40,117 bases of DNA from JBPCOI01 sp051000395 (GCA_051000395.1 JBPCOI010000085.1:1-40117); one strand, 5' to 3'; shown: positions 23,770 through 32,770, numbered from the stretch's first letter. A program made the numbers and translations. The notes: generated by a model not told the origin, from the letters alone.

Positions 23770-25233
23770 TCAACGGACGCCGAACAGCGTCTTGAGCGGC
23801 TCGATCGCGAAGTAGACGGCAAACAGCACCGACACCGCCCACATCAGCGGGTGCACGTCGCGGGCCCTGCCGAGTGCCGCCCGCAGCACCACGTAGCTGA
23901 CGAAGCCGGCGCCGACCCCGTTCGTGATCGAATAGGTGAACGGCATCAGCACGATCGTCAGGAACGCGGGCAGGGCGATGCTGAAATCGCTGAAGTCGAT
24001 GTTGCGCACCTGTCCCATCAGCAGCACGCCGACCACCACCAGCGCGGGTGTGGCCGCCTCGGACGGCACGAACTGGGCCAGCGGCGAGAGGAAGATCGTC
24101 ACCACGAACAGCAGGCCCGTCGTCACGCTCGCCAGGCCGGTGCGCGCCCCGTCGCCGATCCCGGACGCCGACTCGACATACGTGGTGGCCGAGGACGCGC
24201 TGGCGGCCCCGCCGGCCACCGCCGCCAGGCCGTCCACGAGCAGCACTGGGCCGATGCCGGGCAGGTTGCCCTTCTCGTCGAGCAGTTTCGCCTCGCCGCC
24301 CAGTCCGATCGTCGTTCCCATGACGTCGAAGAAGTCCGACAGCACCAGCGAGAAGATGATCACGATCGCGGACAGGACGCCCAGAGCGGAGAAGCCGCCG
24401 CCGAGGGAGAACCTGCCGAGCAGGTGCAGGTCGGGGGCACCGAAATGCTTGCCCGCGAACGAGGGCACGTTCAGCGCCCAGCCGCTCGGATTCTTCGCCG
24501 ACTGCGCGCCGAGGTGGGCGGCCGCCTCGATGATCGCCGCGAGCACGGTGGCGGCGACGATGCCGATGAGCAGCGCGCCCTTCACGCGCCGTGCCATGAG
24601 CACCGCGATCACCAGGACGCCGACGACGAACACCAGCGTCGGCCAGCCGCGCAGGTGCCCGTCGGCGCCCAGCTGCACCGGCGTCCCGGCTCCGGGTCGC
24701 ACGAACCCGGCGTCCACCAGGCCGATCAGGGCGATGAACAGGCCGATCCCGACAGCGATCGCGCTCTTGAGCTGCATCGGGATGGCGTAGAACACGGCGG
24801 TACGAAAGCCCGTCAGCACCAACGCCGTGATGACCAGGCCCTCGAGGACCACCATTCCCATCGCCGCCGGCCAGGACATTTGGGTGGCGACTTGGAAGGC
24901 GACGAAGGCGTTGAGCCCGAGTCCGGTGGCCAGCGCGAAGGGGTACCGGCCGACGAGGGCCATCAGCAGCGTCATCACCGCGGCGACCAGCGCGGTGACT
25001 GCCGCGACCGCACCGAGCTCAGGCGAGCTGCCGCCGCCGAGGAAGTGGCCGGTCGCGTCCTTCGCCGTGCCGATGATCAGCGGGTTCAGCACGACGATGT
25101 AGACCATCGTCACGAAGGTGACCAGGCCGCCGCGGATCTCTCCCGGGACGCTCGAACCCCGCTCGCTGATCTTGAAGAAGCGGTCGAGCGTGCCCGAGCG
25201 TGCCGGCGTGGTCTGGGTGCGAGTAACGCTCAC
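23770..25233 (-). CDS. NCS2/AzgA-type purine permease
   Basis: A 487-residue transporter of the nucleobase:cation symporter-2 family, AzgA-like branch (adenine/guanine/hypoxanthine uptake). Motifs: F-F-K-I-S-E-R-G-S-S-V-P-G-E-I-R-G-G at the N-terminus, A-L-A-T-G-L-G-L-N-A-F-V-A-F, L-S-D-F-F-D-V-M-G-T-T-I-G-L and Y-V-E-S-A-S-G-I-G-D-G-A-R-T-G-L-A-S-V. Twelve to fourteen hydrophobic segments are seen. GTG 25233 is chosen because an upstream reading to 25269 overlaps the divergent DUF2530 start. The two starts are only 20 bp apart and share promoter space. Confidence 0.9.
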   Translation of the reverse strand: MSVTRTQTTPARSGTLDRFFKISERGSSVPGEIRGGLVTFVTMVYIVVLNPLIIGTAKDATGHFLGGGSSPELGAVAAVTALVAAVMTLLMALVGRYPFALATGLGLNAFVAFQVATQMSWPAAMGMVVLEGLVITALVLTGFRTAVFYAIPMQLKSAIAVGIGLFIALIGLVDAGFVRPGAGTPVQLGADGHLRGWPTLVFVVGVLVIAVLMARRVKGALLIGIVAATVLAAIIEAAAHLGAQSAKNPSGWALNVPSFAGKHFGAPDLHLLGRFSLGGGFSALGVLSAIVIIFSLVLSDFFDVMGTTIGLGGEAKLLDEKGNLPGIGPVLLVDGLAAVAGGAASASSATTYVESASGIGDGARTGLASVTTGLLFVVTIFLSPLAQFVPSEAATPALVVVGVLLMGQVRNIDFSDFSIALPAFLTIVLMPFTYSITNGVGAGFVSYVVLRAALGRARDVHPLMWAVSVLFAVYFAIEPLKTLFGVR

Positions 25234-25239
25234 GGCGGG

Positions 25240-25245
25240 TAGCCT
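25240..25245 (+). promoter_or_regulatory. Leaderless -10 box of the DUF2530 gene
   Basis: TAGCCT lies 8 nt before the GTG at 25254 and within the 20-bp gap to the divergent permease. Confidence 0.45.
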
Positions 25246-25253
25246 GCCGGATC

Positions 25254-25511
25254 GTGGTCCAACCGGCAATGCCGTCCCCGGGCAAGCCTGCCCTACGCCA
25301 GCCCCCCGCCGTCCAGATCGACGCGCGGCGCATCGTCGCGATCGCCACCGGGCTGTGGCTGCTCGCCTTCCTCGTGCTCCTGCCGTTCTGGAGCTGGCTC
25401 GGGCACCACGGCCACCGGGTCTGGCTGTGGACCTGCCTTGCTGGCTGGGTCCTCGGTCTGGCCGGCTACAGCATCATGCTGCGCCACCGCGGGCAGGGGC
25501 GCACGATCTGA
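25254..25511 (+). CDS. DUF2530 small membrane protein
   Basis: An 85-residue protein with a Pro-rich start and two membrane helices (about 28-48 and 56-74), with F-W-S-W-L between them and a basic C-terminus L-R-H-R-G-Q-G-R. This pattern matches the actinobacterial DUF2530 family, whose function is unknown. The GTG at 25254 is leaderless. Downstream of the permease on the opposite strand, it is fully overlapped at its 3' part by the tail of the DUF3027 gene. Confidence 0.8.
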   Translation: MVQPAMPSPGKPALRQPPAVQIDARRIVAIATGLWLLAFLVLLPFWSWLGHHGHRVWLWTCLAGWVLGLAGYSIMLRHRGQGRTI

Positions 25512-26315
25512 GCGCTCGACGGTGATCTCGCCGTCCTCGTACACCGTGCCGCTCGGTTCGGACAGCGCCGGCACGACGACGTCGGCCTCGGAGTGCGCGC
25601 CGCAGCCGTACTCGACGCTCACCACCTGCCCGTCGGCTGAGGTGATCTCGTTGCCGCACACGCCGAATCCCGCCTGCAGCGAGCCGGCGAGCGGCAGCAG
25701 GAAGCCACACGTTCCGCAGCGCGCCGGAGCCTGGCGGGCCATCGGCGAGTCCGGGCCGTGCTCGCCCTCCTGCCACCGCTCGGCCGCGTCCAGGCGCCCT
25801 TCGCGCGACATGACGCGTACCCGTCCGAGGCCGAGTTCGAACGCGACCGCCTCCACCGCGGGGTCGTCGGAGCGGGCGTAGGACGGCACCAGCCTCGGGT
25901 CGCCCGGATCGGAGGGCAGCAGGTCGCCGGGGCTCAGGTCGCCGGGACGCAGTCGCTGCTGCCAGGGCACCCACTCCGCCGCCAGCAGGGCGTCGCGGCC
26001 GGGCAGCAGCACCACCTCGTCCACGGTTGCCGTGCGCGAGCGCGAGGCGCGGGCCAGCGTGACTGCCCAGTACCAGCCGGCATAACCCGGCAGCGAGGAC
26101 GCGAAGCGATGGGTGACGAGCCGCTCACCCTCCGCGGTGACCCCGAGATGCTCGCCGACGCTGTCCCCGCCCGTCGCCACGGCCGCCACGCGGGCCGCTT
26201 CGAGCGCCGCGGCGAGTACCGCATCGGCCTCCCGGCTCGGGGGGACCGCGCTCTCCGCGGCTGCTATCGGGGCACTGCCGGAGGTGGCCGCGCTGCTCTG
26301 CTCGGTGGGGGTCAC
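25293..26315 (-). CDS. DUF3027 protein with zinc-ribbon-like cysteines and a run-on C-terminus
   Basis: A 340-residue protein. Residues about 20-240 form the DUF3027 domain, with Y-A-G-W-Y-W-A-V-T-L-A-R-A and E-V-V-L-L-P-G; the C-terminal part has C-G-T-C-G-F, F-G-V-C-G-N and Y-G-C-G-A-H, a probable zinc site. The function is unknown; the family is confined to actinobacteria as far as I know. After G-E-I-T-V-E-R (about residue 268) the frame runs 72 codons through the opposite strand of the DUF2530 gene, low in complexity, so a normal stop appears to be missing. The GTG at 26315 is the start; nothing upstream resembles the family. Confidence 0.78.
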   Translation of the reverse strand: MTPTEQSSAATSGSAPIAAAESAVPPSREADAVLAAALEAARVAAVATGGDSVGEHLGVTAEGERLVTHRFASSLPGYAGWYWAVTLARASRSRTATVDEVVLLPGRDALLAAEWVPWQQRLRPGDLSPGDLLPSDPGDPRLVPSYARSDDPAVEAVAFELGLGRVRVMSREGRLDAAERWQEGEHGPDSPMARQAPARCGTCGFLLPLAGSLQAGFGVCGNEITSADGQVVSVEYGCGAHSEADVVVPALSEPSGTVYEDGEITVERSDRAPLPAVAQHDAVAGQTEDPASKAGPQPDPVAVVPEPAPERQEHEEGEQPQPGGDRDDAPRVDLDGGGLA

Positions 26316-26389
26316 CGTGCCATTGTGGCCGATCGTCGGGGCGCGCGTCGTCGCCTGGCGCACTCGCAGGGGTGGGGCAGGATGTACGG

Positions 26390-28057
26390 GTGGCCCGCAA
26401 GCGCGACGACCGACCGCACCGGCGGTTCTCGAAATCCGGCCACACCCGACACGATCCCGGGCCGCCTGGGATCCCGCCGTACGTCCCACCTCCGTACGCG
26501 CCGAAGGAATACGCGGGCGCCGAACGCCAGCCGATGCCTGCACCCGAGCCGGCGCAGCAGTTCGAGCCAGCCCGCGTCCGGCCGAGTCACGGCGCATCGA
26601 GTGCCTCGCCCGACGGCTTCGGCGCGCCGAGCTACCACCACGTTGCCTCCGGCGCGCCGGACGCCGGGCAGAAGCGTGGCCCGGCCAGCCCGGCCGTGGC
26701 GATCACCCGTGCCACCGTCACCCATACCCACCGCGCCGCCCGGGCCGTCACCCGCAAGATCATCAGTGCCAGCAGGGCGGACGGCGCGAACGAATCCGGG
26801 TTGACGGCGCTGATCTGGAATCAGGTGCTCAGCTACGGGACGGACGCGATGATCACGGTCGCGCTCGCCGGCACCGTGTTCTTCGGCGCGTCCACCACCG
26901 CGCAGCGGGGCAACGTCCTGCTGTACTTGCTGATCACGATGGCCCCCTTCGCCGTGGTCGCGCCGGTCATCGGACCGGTTCTGGACCGCCTGCAGCACGG
27001 CCGACGCTGGACGATGGCCGGCACTGCCATCGGACGGGCGGTGCTCGCGCTCGTCATGGCCGCGCACCCCACTGAGCTGCTCGTGCTGTACCCGTGCGCG
27101 CTGGGCTCCCTCGTGCTGTCCAAGGCGTACGGCGTCATCCGCGCCGCCGCGGCACCGCGCCTCGTACCGCCCGGCATGACCCTCACCGAGGCCAACGCCC
27201 GGCTGTCGATCTTCGGCCTTGGCTCGACGCTGATCTCCGGCGGCCTCGTCGGCGTGCTCATCAAGACGACCGGCTCGTACAGCCTCGGCCTGGTCGTCAC
27301 CGCGATCGCCTTCGGCGCGTGCGGGTTCTCCGCTGTCCGGCTGCCACCGCAGGTGGACTCCGCGGCCCGCGCCGCGCGCCATCCGGAGGAACCGCCCCGG
27401 CCGCTCACGCAGGAGCGCGTCGCCCCCGTCGCCCGGATCCGGTCCTGGGCCAGGCGCGGTTTCGACGAGCACCTGGTCCTCGCACTGCAGGGCGAATCGG
27501 TGCTGCGGCTGCTCTCCGGCCTGCTCACGATCTACCTGGCGTTCTACGTCGAGTCGACCGCGCACGGCTTGCCGGCCGCGTTGCAACTCGGCGCCGTCAT
27601 CGGCGCGGCCGGAGCGGGCAACTTCGCCGGCACCGCGATCGGCACCAAGCTCAGACTGCAGCGTCCCGAGATGATCATCGTGGTATCGGTGGTGGCCGCC
27701 ACGGCAACCTGCGCCCTCGTCGCGCTGCTGTTCAGCATCGCCGTGGCGGTCGTGGGCATGTTCGTCAGCGCGGCGACGAACTCGCTGTCCAAGATCGCGC
27801 TGGACGCGCTGGTGCAGCGCGATGTCGTCGAGACGCTGCGCTCGAGCGCGTTCGCGCGCTCCGAGACGTTCTTGCAGCTGGCCTGGGTGGTCGGCGCGGC
27901 GATCGGCGTCGTGCTGCCCAGCGGTCGCGGTACGGGCGGGGCGCTCGGGTTCTGGGTCGCGGCGCTGGTGGTCGGCGCGGTCGCGGCCGTGGTGTTACTA
28001 CGCCGGCGGGTGCTCGAGCGCGCCGCCGGCCCGCGCACGGCAGCGGTGCCCCGGTAG
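26390..28057 (+). CDS. MFS transporter with long Pro/Arg-rich N-terminal tail
   Basis: A 555-residue protein. The first ~110 residues are hydrophilic and Pro-rich, then about 12 membrane helices from residue 130 on, with a charged loop in the middle (S-A-A-R-A-A-R-H-P-E-E-P-P-R-P). The layout resembles mycobacterial Rv0876c as I recall it. No substrate is known. GTG 26390 (G-T-G-G-C-C-C-G-C) lies about 8 nt after GGCAGGA; a GTG at 26372 adds six residues. It is divergent from DUF3027 and is followed by mqnB with five bases between. Confidence 0.82.
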   Translation: MARKRDDRPHRRFSKSGHTRHDPGPPGIPPYVPPPYAPKEYAGAERQPMPAPEPAQQFEPARVRPSHGASSASPDGFGAPSYHHVASGAPDAGQKRGPASPAVAITRATVTHTHRAARAVTRKIISASRADGANESGLTALIWNQVLSYGTDAMITVALAGTVFFGASTTAQRGNVLLYLLITMAPFAVVAPVIGPVLDRLQHGRRWTMAGTAIGRAVLALVMAAHPTELLVLYPCALGSLVLSKAYGVIRAAAAPRLVPPGMTLTEANARLSIFGLGSTLISGGLVGVLIKTTGSYSLGLVVTAIAFGACGFSAVRLPPQVDSAARAARHPEEPPRPLTQERVAPVARIRSWARRGFDEHLVLALQGESVLRLLSGLLTIYLAFYVESTAHGLPAALQLGAVIGAAGAGNFAGTAIGTKLRLQRPEMIIVVSVVAATATCALVALLFSIAVAVVGMFVSAATNSLSKIALDALVQRDVVETLRSSAFARSETFLQLAWVVGAAIGVVLPSGRGTGGALGFWVAALVVGAVAAVVLLRRRVLERAAGPRTAAVPR

Positions 28058-28062
28058 CCGTG

Positions 28063-28716
28063 ATGCCCACCCGAGTGCTTGTCGTGACCGCGGTAGCGGC
28101 AGAGTGCGCTGCGATCGAGGCCGCGCTGACCGATCGAGCAACTTCTGGCCGCCTGAGGGGGGTGAAAGTTGCCCGATCGGTGCTGGTGGGCGGCGTGGGA
28201 CCGGCGGCGGCAGCAGCGGCCACCTCCGCCGCCCTCGCCGGCAGCGATGTCGACCTCGTGCTCAGCGCCGGTATCGCCGGCGGGTTCGCGCCCGTGGCCG
28301 TCGGCGGCATCGCGGTGGCGGCGCGGGTCGTGTTCGCCGACCTCGGCGCGGAGACCGCGGACGGTTTCGTGCCGGCGTCCGAACTCGGCTTCGGCACCGA
28401 TTGTTATGACGTCGCCCCGCGCCTGAGCCTCGAACTGGCCGACGCGACGGGCGGGCACCTCGGCACGATCCTCACCGTCGTCACCGTCACCGGTACCACG
28501 GCGAGCGCGGCGGCGCTGCGGGAGCGCTACCCCGACGCCGTCGCCGAGGCGATGGAGGGAGCCGGGGTGGCGGCGGCCGCTCACGTGCACGGCGTCGCCT
28601 TCGGCGAGATCAGGGCGATAAGCAACTTGGTGGGCGCGCGCGAGCGCGACAGCTGGCGCGTGCCCGAGGCCCTGCGCGCGCTCGGGCAGGCCGTCGCGTC
28701 GGTCGTGGACAGCTGA
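28063..28716 (+). CDS. mqnB: Futalosine hydrolase
   Basis: A 217-residue nucleosidase of the purine-nucleoside phosphorylase/MTAN fold. It removes the purine base from futalosine in the futalosine route to menaquinone. Visible features: V-V-T-A-V-A-A-E-C start, S-A-G-I-A-G-G-F (68-75), and E-A-M-E165-G-A-G-V-A with I-S-N-L-V-G near 186-191, the nucleoside-binding loop. MTAN is an alternative, but the next gene is mqnD, which fixes the pathway. ATG 28063 is used; the preceding GTG 28060 is possible. The stop overlaps the mqnD start (TGATG). Confidence 0.9.
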   Translation: MPTRVLVVTAVAAECAAIEAALTDRATSGRLRGVKVARSVLVGGVGPAAAAAATSAALAGSDVDLVLSAGIAGGFAPVAVGGIAVAARVVFADLGAETADGFVPASELGFGTDCYDVAPRLSLELADATGGHLGTILTVVTVTGTTASAAALRERYPDAVAEAMEGAGVAAAAHVHGVAFGEIRAISNLVGARERDSWRVPEALRALGQAVASVVDS

Positions 28717-29519
28717 TGCTCCTCGCCTTCTCGCCGTGCCCGAACGACACCTTCGTCTTCCATGCCTGGACGCACGGCCTGATCCCCGGCGCACCCGAGG
28801 TTCAGGTCAGCTACGCCGACATCGACGTCACCAACGCCGCGGCCGAGCGCGGCGAGTTCGACGTGGTGAAGGTGTCCTATGCGGCGTTGCCGTGGTTGCT
28901 CGACCGCTACGCCCTGCTGCCCGCCGGCGGGGCGCTCGGACGGGGCTGCGGGCCGCTCGTCCTCAGCCGCGGCGGTCTGGACTCGTTGGAGGGACGTACC
29001 CTCGCCGTACCGAGCGAGCGCTCGACGGCGTACCTGCTGCTGCGGTTGTGGGCGGCGCGCCGACCTCCGGCGCGCATCGAGGTGGTGCCGTTCGCCGCGA
29101 TCATGCCTGCGGTACGCGACGGCGCCTACGACGCCGGGTTGGTCATCCACGAGGCGCGCTTCACCTACCCGCAGTTCGGGCTCAGCGCCCTGGCCGATCT
29201 CGGCGAATGGTGGGAGACCGACACCGGCCTGCCGATACCGCTCGGCGCGATCCTGGCGCGCCGCTCGCTGGACACCGAGGCGCTCACGCGCGTCGTGCGC
29301 GCGTCGGTCGAGTACGCGTGGGCGAACCCGGCGGCCTCGCGCGGCTACGTCGCCGAGCACGCCGACGAGATGTCACCGGACGTCCAGCGTCAGCACATCG
29401 CGCTGTACGTCAACGGCTTCACCCGTGAGCTGGGCGAAGAGGGTTACGCGGCGGTCACCGCACTGCTCGAACGCGCCCACGCCGCCGGGCTGACGCCGGC
29501 CAGCCCCGCGCTGCGATGA
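28716..29519 (+). CDS. mqnD: 1,4-dihydroxy-6-naphthoate synthase
   Basis: A 267-residue enzyme of the periplasmic-binding-protein fold that converts cyclic de-hypoxanthinylfutalosine to 1,4-dihydroxy-6-naphthoate. Family marks are F-S-P-C-P-N-D-T-F (5-13), V-S-Y-A-A-L (53-58), P-S-E-R-S-T-A-Y-L-L-L (99-109) and His145 in V-I-H-E-A-R-F-T-Y, the proposed base. The usual T-T in P-G-x-x-T-T-A is S-T here. The start is the ATG overlapping the mqnB stop. Only mqnB and mqnD are in this window; mqnA, C and E must be elsewhere. Confidence 0.92.
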   Translation: MLLAFSPCPNDTFVFHAWTHGLIPGAPEVQVSYADIDVTNAAAERGEFDVVKVSYAALPWLLDRYALLPAGGALGRGCGPLVLSRGGLDSLEGRTLAVPSERSTAYLLLRLWAARRPPARIEVVPFAAIMPAVRDGAYDAGLVIHEARFTYPQFGLSALADLGEWWETDTGLPIPLGAILARRSLDTEALTRVVRASVEYAWANPAASRGYVAEHADEMSPDVQRQHIALYVNGFTRELGEEGYAAVTALLERAHAAGLTPASPALR

Positions 29520-29555
29520 CGCCCACCACGGGCGCGATACCGGCGGCCGCAGACG

Positions 29556-29939
29556 TCAGGCGTCGAGGTTGTCGGCGAAGGCACGCAACAGTCCCGCGAC
29601 CTTGCCGGCCTCCACGCGCTCGGGATAGCGGCCACGCCGCAGGGAGTTCGAGATGCTGTCCAGCAGCTTTATCAGGTCCTCGACGAGCGGGGCCATCTCC
29701 TCGGCGGGCTTGCGGGACGCGCGGACCACGGAGGGCACCGGGTCGAGCAGGCGCACCTGCATCGCCTGGTTGCCCTTGCGGCCGGAGACGATGCCGAACT
29801 CGACGCGCTGCCCGGGCTTGAGTTCGCTGACCCCCTCGGGCAAGGCGTCGCGGTGCACGAAGACGTCCTCGCCGTCGTCGTAGGACAGGAATCCGAATCC
29901 CTTGTCCGCGCTGAAGAACTTCACCTTGCCGGTAGGCAC
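29556..29939 (-). CDS. Long-form cold-shock protein with C-terminal helical extension
   Basis: A 127-residue protein. Residues 1-66 are a CSD: G-K-V-K-F-F-S-A-D-K-G-F-G-F-L-S-Y (RNP1) and D-V-F-V-H-R (RNP2). Residues 75-127 are a helical extension (E-E-M-A-P-L-V-E-D-L-I-K-L-L-D-S-I) not found in the short CspA type but typical of the mycobacterial CspB form. It binds single-stranded RNA/DNA. The GTG at 29939 has GGGAG about seven nt upstream. It converges with mqnD. Confidence 0.9.
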   Translation of the reverse strand: MPTGKVKFFSADKGFGFLSYDDGEDVFVHRDALPEGVSELKPGQRVEFGIVSGRKGNQAMQVRLLDPVPSVVRASRKPAEEMAPLVEDLIKLLDSISNSLRRGRYPERVEAGKVAGLLRAFADNLDA

Positions 29940-30146
29940 CGGGTACTCCCTGGGTCGCGACGGATGAGACGTCCGGTACGGACGCATCGAAGGCACCGCA
30001 CTGCGTCGCGGTGCCTCCACCACACGCTACTGCGCCGCGGCTCCGCAAGCATCCACGATCCGCGCTGTGACGAGCGGGCCTCGCCCGTTCCCGGGACAGC
30101 CGGCGGTCATGGCAGACTGGACGTCCGCGCCGACGAGAGGGTTCCC

Positions 30147-30359
30147 ATGGCCGGCACCGCGCCGCGACTACCCGAGCAGTTCCGCGCCGCCGAGCAGCAG
30201 GGCGGCGACGACGACTTCCACGTCAACGAGCTGGCCGCCGACAAGGCCGGCGCGATGTCGCCGTTCGGCCCGGAACTCGAGTTCCCGCTCCCGGTGCGCA
30301 GCCTGCGCTACACGCATCCGACGCCGGCCGACCGGCCGAACCTGGCCGAGGGGCGCTGA
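30147..30359 (+). CDS. Small acidic protein of unknown function upstream of the helicase-C gene
   Basis: A 70-residue protein starting M-A-G-T-A-P-R-L-P, with an acidic G-G-D-D-D-F-H-V-N-E-L centre and a Pro-rich end P-F-G-P-E-L-E-F-P-L-P-V-R-S-L. I do not recognise it. GAGAGG six nt before the ATG at 30147 is a good ribosome site, codon use is like its neighbours, and it ends 10 bp before the helicase-C gene, so the two are probably co-translated. An accessory role to the helicase pair is speculative. Confidence 0.6.
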   Translation: MAGTAPRLPEQFRAAEQQGGDDDFHVNELAADKAGAMSPFGPELEFPLPVRSLRYTHPTPADRPNLAEGR

Positions 30360-30369
30360 CCCGCCCCGC

Positions 30370-32766
30370 GTGGCCGCGCCACCCGTCTCGGCTGCCGGGC
30401 GCGAGCGCCCGTCGAGTTCGCTGACGCAGTGGCTGCGGGGACGTCCGGACGCTGCCCTCGCCGAGCTGCTGCGCCGCCGTCCCGATCTCGCCCTGCCCGC
30501 GCCGGCTGACGTGGCGGCCCTCGCCGGACGTGCCGAGGTCCGTAGCTCCGTGCAGCGCGCAGTCGACGGCCTGGACGCGTTCACGCTGCGGATTCTGCAA
30601 GCGCTCGCTCTGGCCGGCGGCCAGGACGTCTGCCTCGCCGCGGTCACAGAACTGACCGGATCGCTCGCCGAGGGCGACCTGCAGCGGCCACTGGACGAGC
30701 TGCTCGCCCTGGCCCTCGTCTGGGGCGACGACCCGCACCTGCACCTGGTCGCGGCCGTGCGCGACGCGCTCGGTCCCTATCCAGCCGGACTGGGACGCCC
30801 TGCGGCGGTGTTGCTGCGCCCGCTGGCCACGGTGCCGCGCCCACCCACGGCGCCGGGCGCCGAGGTCGCGCCGGACTCGCTCGCCGCGGTGCTCGCCGAT
30901 CCGGCCCGCACCGCCGAGCTGGTGGCCGGCTGCGGGCCCGCCGAGCGCGAGCTGCTCGAACGCCTTGCGGCCGGCCCGCCGGTCGGCCTGATCCGCACCG
31001 CTCCGTCCGCGTCCGGCGACGACGACTCGCCGGCGTACCGACTGCTCGCCCGCGGGTTGCTCGTCGCGGTGGACGCACAGACGGTGGAACTGCCACGCGA
31101 GGTGGCCTATGCACTGCGGCCGGTCCCGATCGGCAGCCTCGAGCCGCAGCCGCCGTCGGTGCCCGTCGTCGAACGCGGGCCCGACGAGCTCGACCGGCTG
31201 GGTACCACCGCCGTCCTCGAGACGCTGCGGCTGGTCGAGGCGCTCGCCGGATCGTGGACGGTCCGTCCGCCGGCGCAGCTACGGGCCGGCGGCGTCGGGG
31301 TGCGCGAGCTGCGCCGAAGCGCCCGTGAGCTCGGGGTCGAGGAGCCGAGGGCCGCGCTGATCGCCGAGACCGCCGCGGCCGCCGGCCTGCTCAACGCCAC
31401 CCACGGCGCCGAGCCCGTCTACCTCCCGACGGTCGAGTTCGACCGGTGGCGCGCCCAACCGCCCGCCGCGCGATGGTCCGCGCTGGCCGGCGCGTGGCTG
31501 CAGATGACCCGCCGTCCCGCACTCGTCGGTCACCGCGGCGAGCGTGACCGGGTGATCACCGCGCTGAGTCCGGACGTGGAACGGGGCACCGTCGCGGCGC
31601 TGCGCACCCAGGTCCTCGCCGTCCTCGCCGCGCTACCCCCCGGGTCCGCGCCCCGGGAACGCGCGGACGTGCTGCGCCGCCTGGCGTGGCAGGCTCCAAG
31701 GCGTGCGGCCACCCAGCGCGCCTGCGCGGAGGAACTGCTGGCCGAGGCCGACGCCCTGGGGGTCACCGCCGCCGGCGGCCTGACCGGGTACAGCCGCACG
31801 CTGCTCGCGGGCTCGCGCAGCGTCGCCGAACAGGTGCTCTCCGGCGCGATGCCCGCGCCGGTCACGCACTTCCTCGTCCAGCCGGACCTGACGATCGTCG
31901 TCCCCGGGCCGCCGAGCGCCGAGCTCGCCGCCGAGCTCACCCTGGCGGCCGACCTGGAATCGACCGGCGGCGCCAGCGTCTACCGCATCACCGAGTCCTC
32001 CATCCGGCGCGCCCTCGACGCGGGACGCAGCAGGGCCGAACTCGTCGGCCTGCTCGCCGAACGGTCGCGGACTCCGGTGCCACAGGCGTTGCGCTACCTC
32101 GTCGACGACGTCGCGCGCCGCCACGGCAGCCTGCGCACCGGGGTCGCGTCCGCATACCTGCGCTGCGACGACGAATCGCTGCTCGCCCGCGTGCTGTCCG
32201 ACCGCGACCTGGCCGCGCTGCAGCTTCGCCGGATCGCGCCGAGCGTCGCGATCTCGTCCGCACCCGTGCCCCACGTGCTGGACGTCCTGCGCAGCGCCGG
32301 GTACGCGCCCGCGGCCGAGGCGCCCGACGGCGAGGTGGTCGCGCTCGATTCGGAGCCCGCCCGCGCGCCCGCCCGCCAGCCCCGTGAGGTGCGCAGCCGC
32401 TTCGGGGCCGGCCCCGGCGCGCACCTGGACGAGGTGGTTCGCCGCATCCGGGCCGGCGACGCGATCCCGCGGACGGCCGGATTCCCGGACCGGGCGCAGC
32501 ATGTCGCCCGGCAGGTCCCGGGCGTCACCTCCGCTACGAACATGGCGCTGCTTCGGGAGGCGATCCGCGAGGGACGGCGCGTGCTGATCGGCAGCGCGGA
32601 GCCCGACGGCACCGTCACGCGCCACGAGATCCTGCCGATCTCGCTGGGCGGCGGATTCGTCCGCGGACACACACCGGACACCACGCGGCTGCAGGCCTTC
32701 GCGTTGCACCGCATCACCGGCGCGTCCGTCCTCGATGACGAGGATTCCGGCGACGGCTCCGCCTGA
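30370..32766 (+). CDS. Helicase-associated (XPB/Ssl2-like, Helicase_C_3) protein
   Basis: A 798-residue protein with no Walker A. The N-terminal third contains a winged-helix-like domain (V-R-S-S-V-Q-R-A-V-D-G-L-D-A-F-T). The XPB-like conserved C-terminal helicase domain is near residues 480-620 (R-S-V-A-E-Q-V-L-S-G-A-M-P-A-P-V-T-H-F-L-V-Q-P-D ... S-T-G-G-A-S-V-Y-R-I), and the C-terminus has a WYL-like strand-rich region (L-R-E-A-I-R-E-G-R-R-V-L-I-G-S ... L-P-I-S-L-G-G-G). It normally sits beside the XPB helicase gene and probably acts with it; the mycobacterial counterpart is Rv0862c. GTG 30370 is chosen as the first start after the 70-residue gene; the frame is open upstream. Confidence 0.85.
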   Translation: MAAPPVSAAGRERPSSSLTQWLRGRPDAALAELLRRRPDLALPAPADVAALAGRAEVRSSVQRAVDGLDAFTLRILQALALAGGQDVCLAAVTELTGSLAEGDLQRPLDELLALALVWGDDPHLHLVAAVRDALGPYPAGLGRPAAVLLRPLATVPRPPTAPGAEVAPDSLAAVLADPARTAELVAGCGPAERELLERLAAGPPVGLIRTAPSASGDDDSPAYRLLARGLLVAVDAQTVELPREVAYALRPVPIGSLEPQPPSVPVVERGPDELDRLGTTAVLETLRLVEALAGSWTVRPPAQLRAGGVGVRELRRSARELGVEEPRAALIAETAAAAGLLNATHGAEPVYLPTVEFDRWRAQPPAARWSALAGAWLQMTRRPALVGHRGERDRVITALSPDVERGTVAALRTQVLAVLAALPPGSAPRERADVLRRLAWQAPRRAATQRACAEELLAEADALGVTAAGGLTGYSRTLLAGSRSVAEQVLSGAMPAPVTHFLVQPDLTIVVPGPPSAELAAELTLAADLESTGGASVYRITESSIRRALDAGRSRAELVGLLAERSRTPVPQALRYLVDDVARRHGSLRTGVASAYLRCDDESLLARVLSDRDLAALQLRRIAPSVAISSAPVPHVLDVLRSAGYAPAAEAPDGEVVALDSEPARAPARQPREVRSRFGAGPGAHLDEVVRRIRAGDAIPRTAGFPDRAQHVARQVPGVTSATNMALLREAIREGRRVLIGSAEPDGTVTRHEILPISLGGGFVRGHTPDTTRLQAFALHRITGASVLDDEDSGDGSA

Positions 32767-32770
32767 TTGC

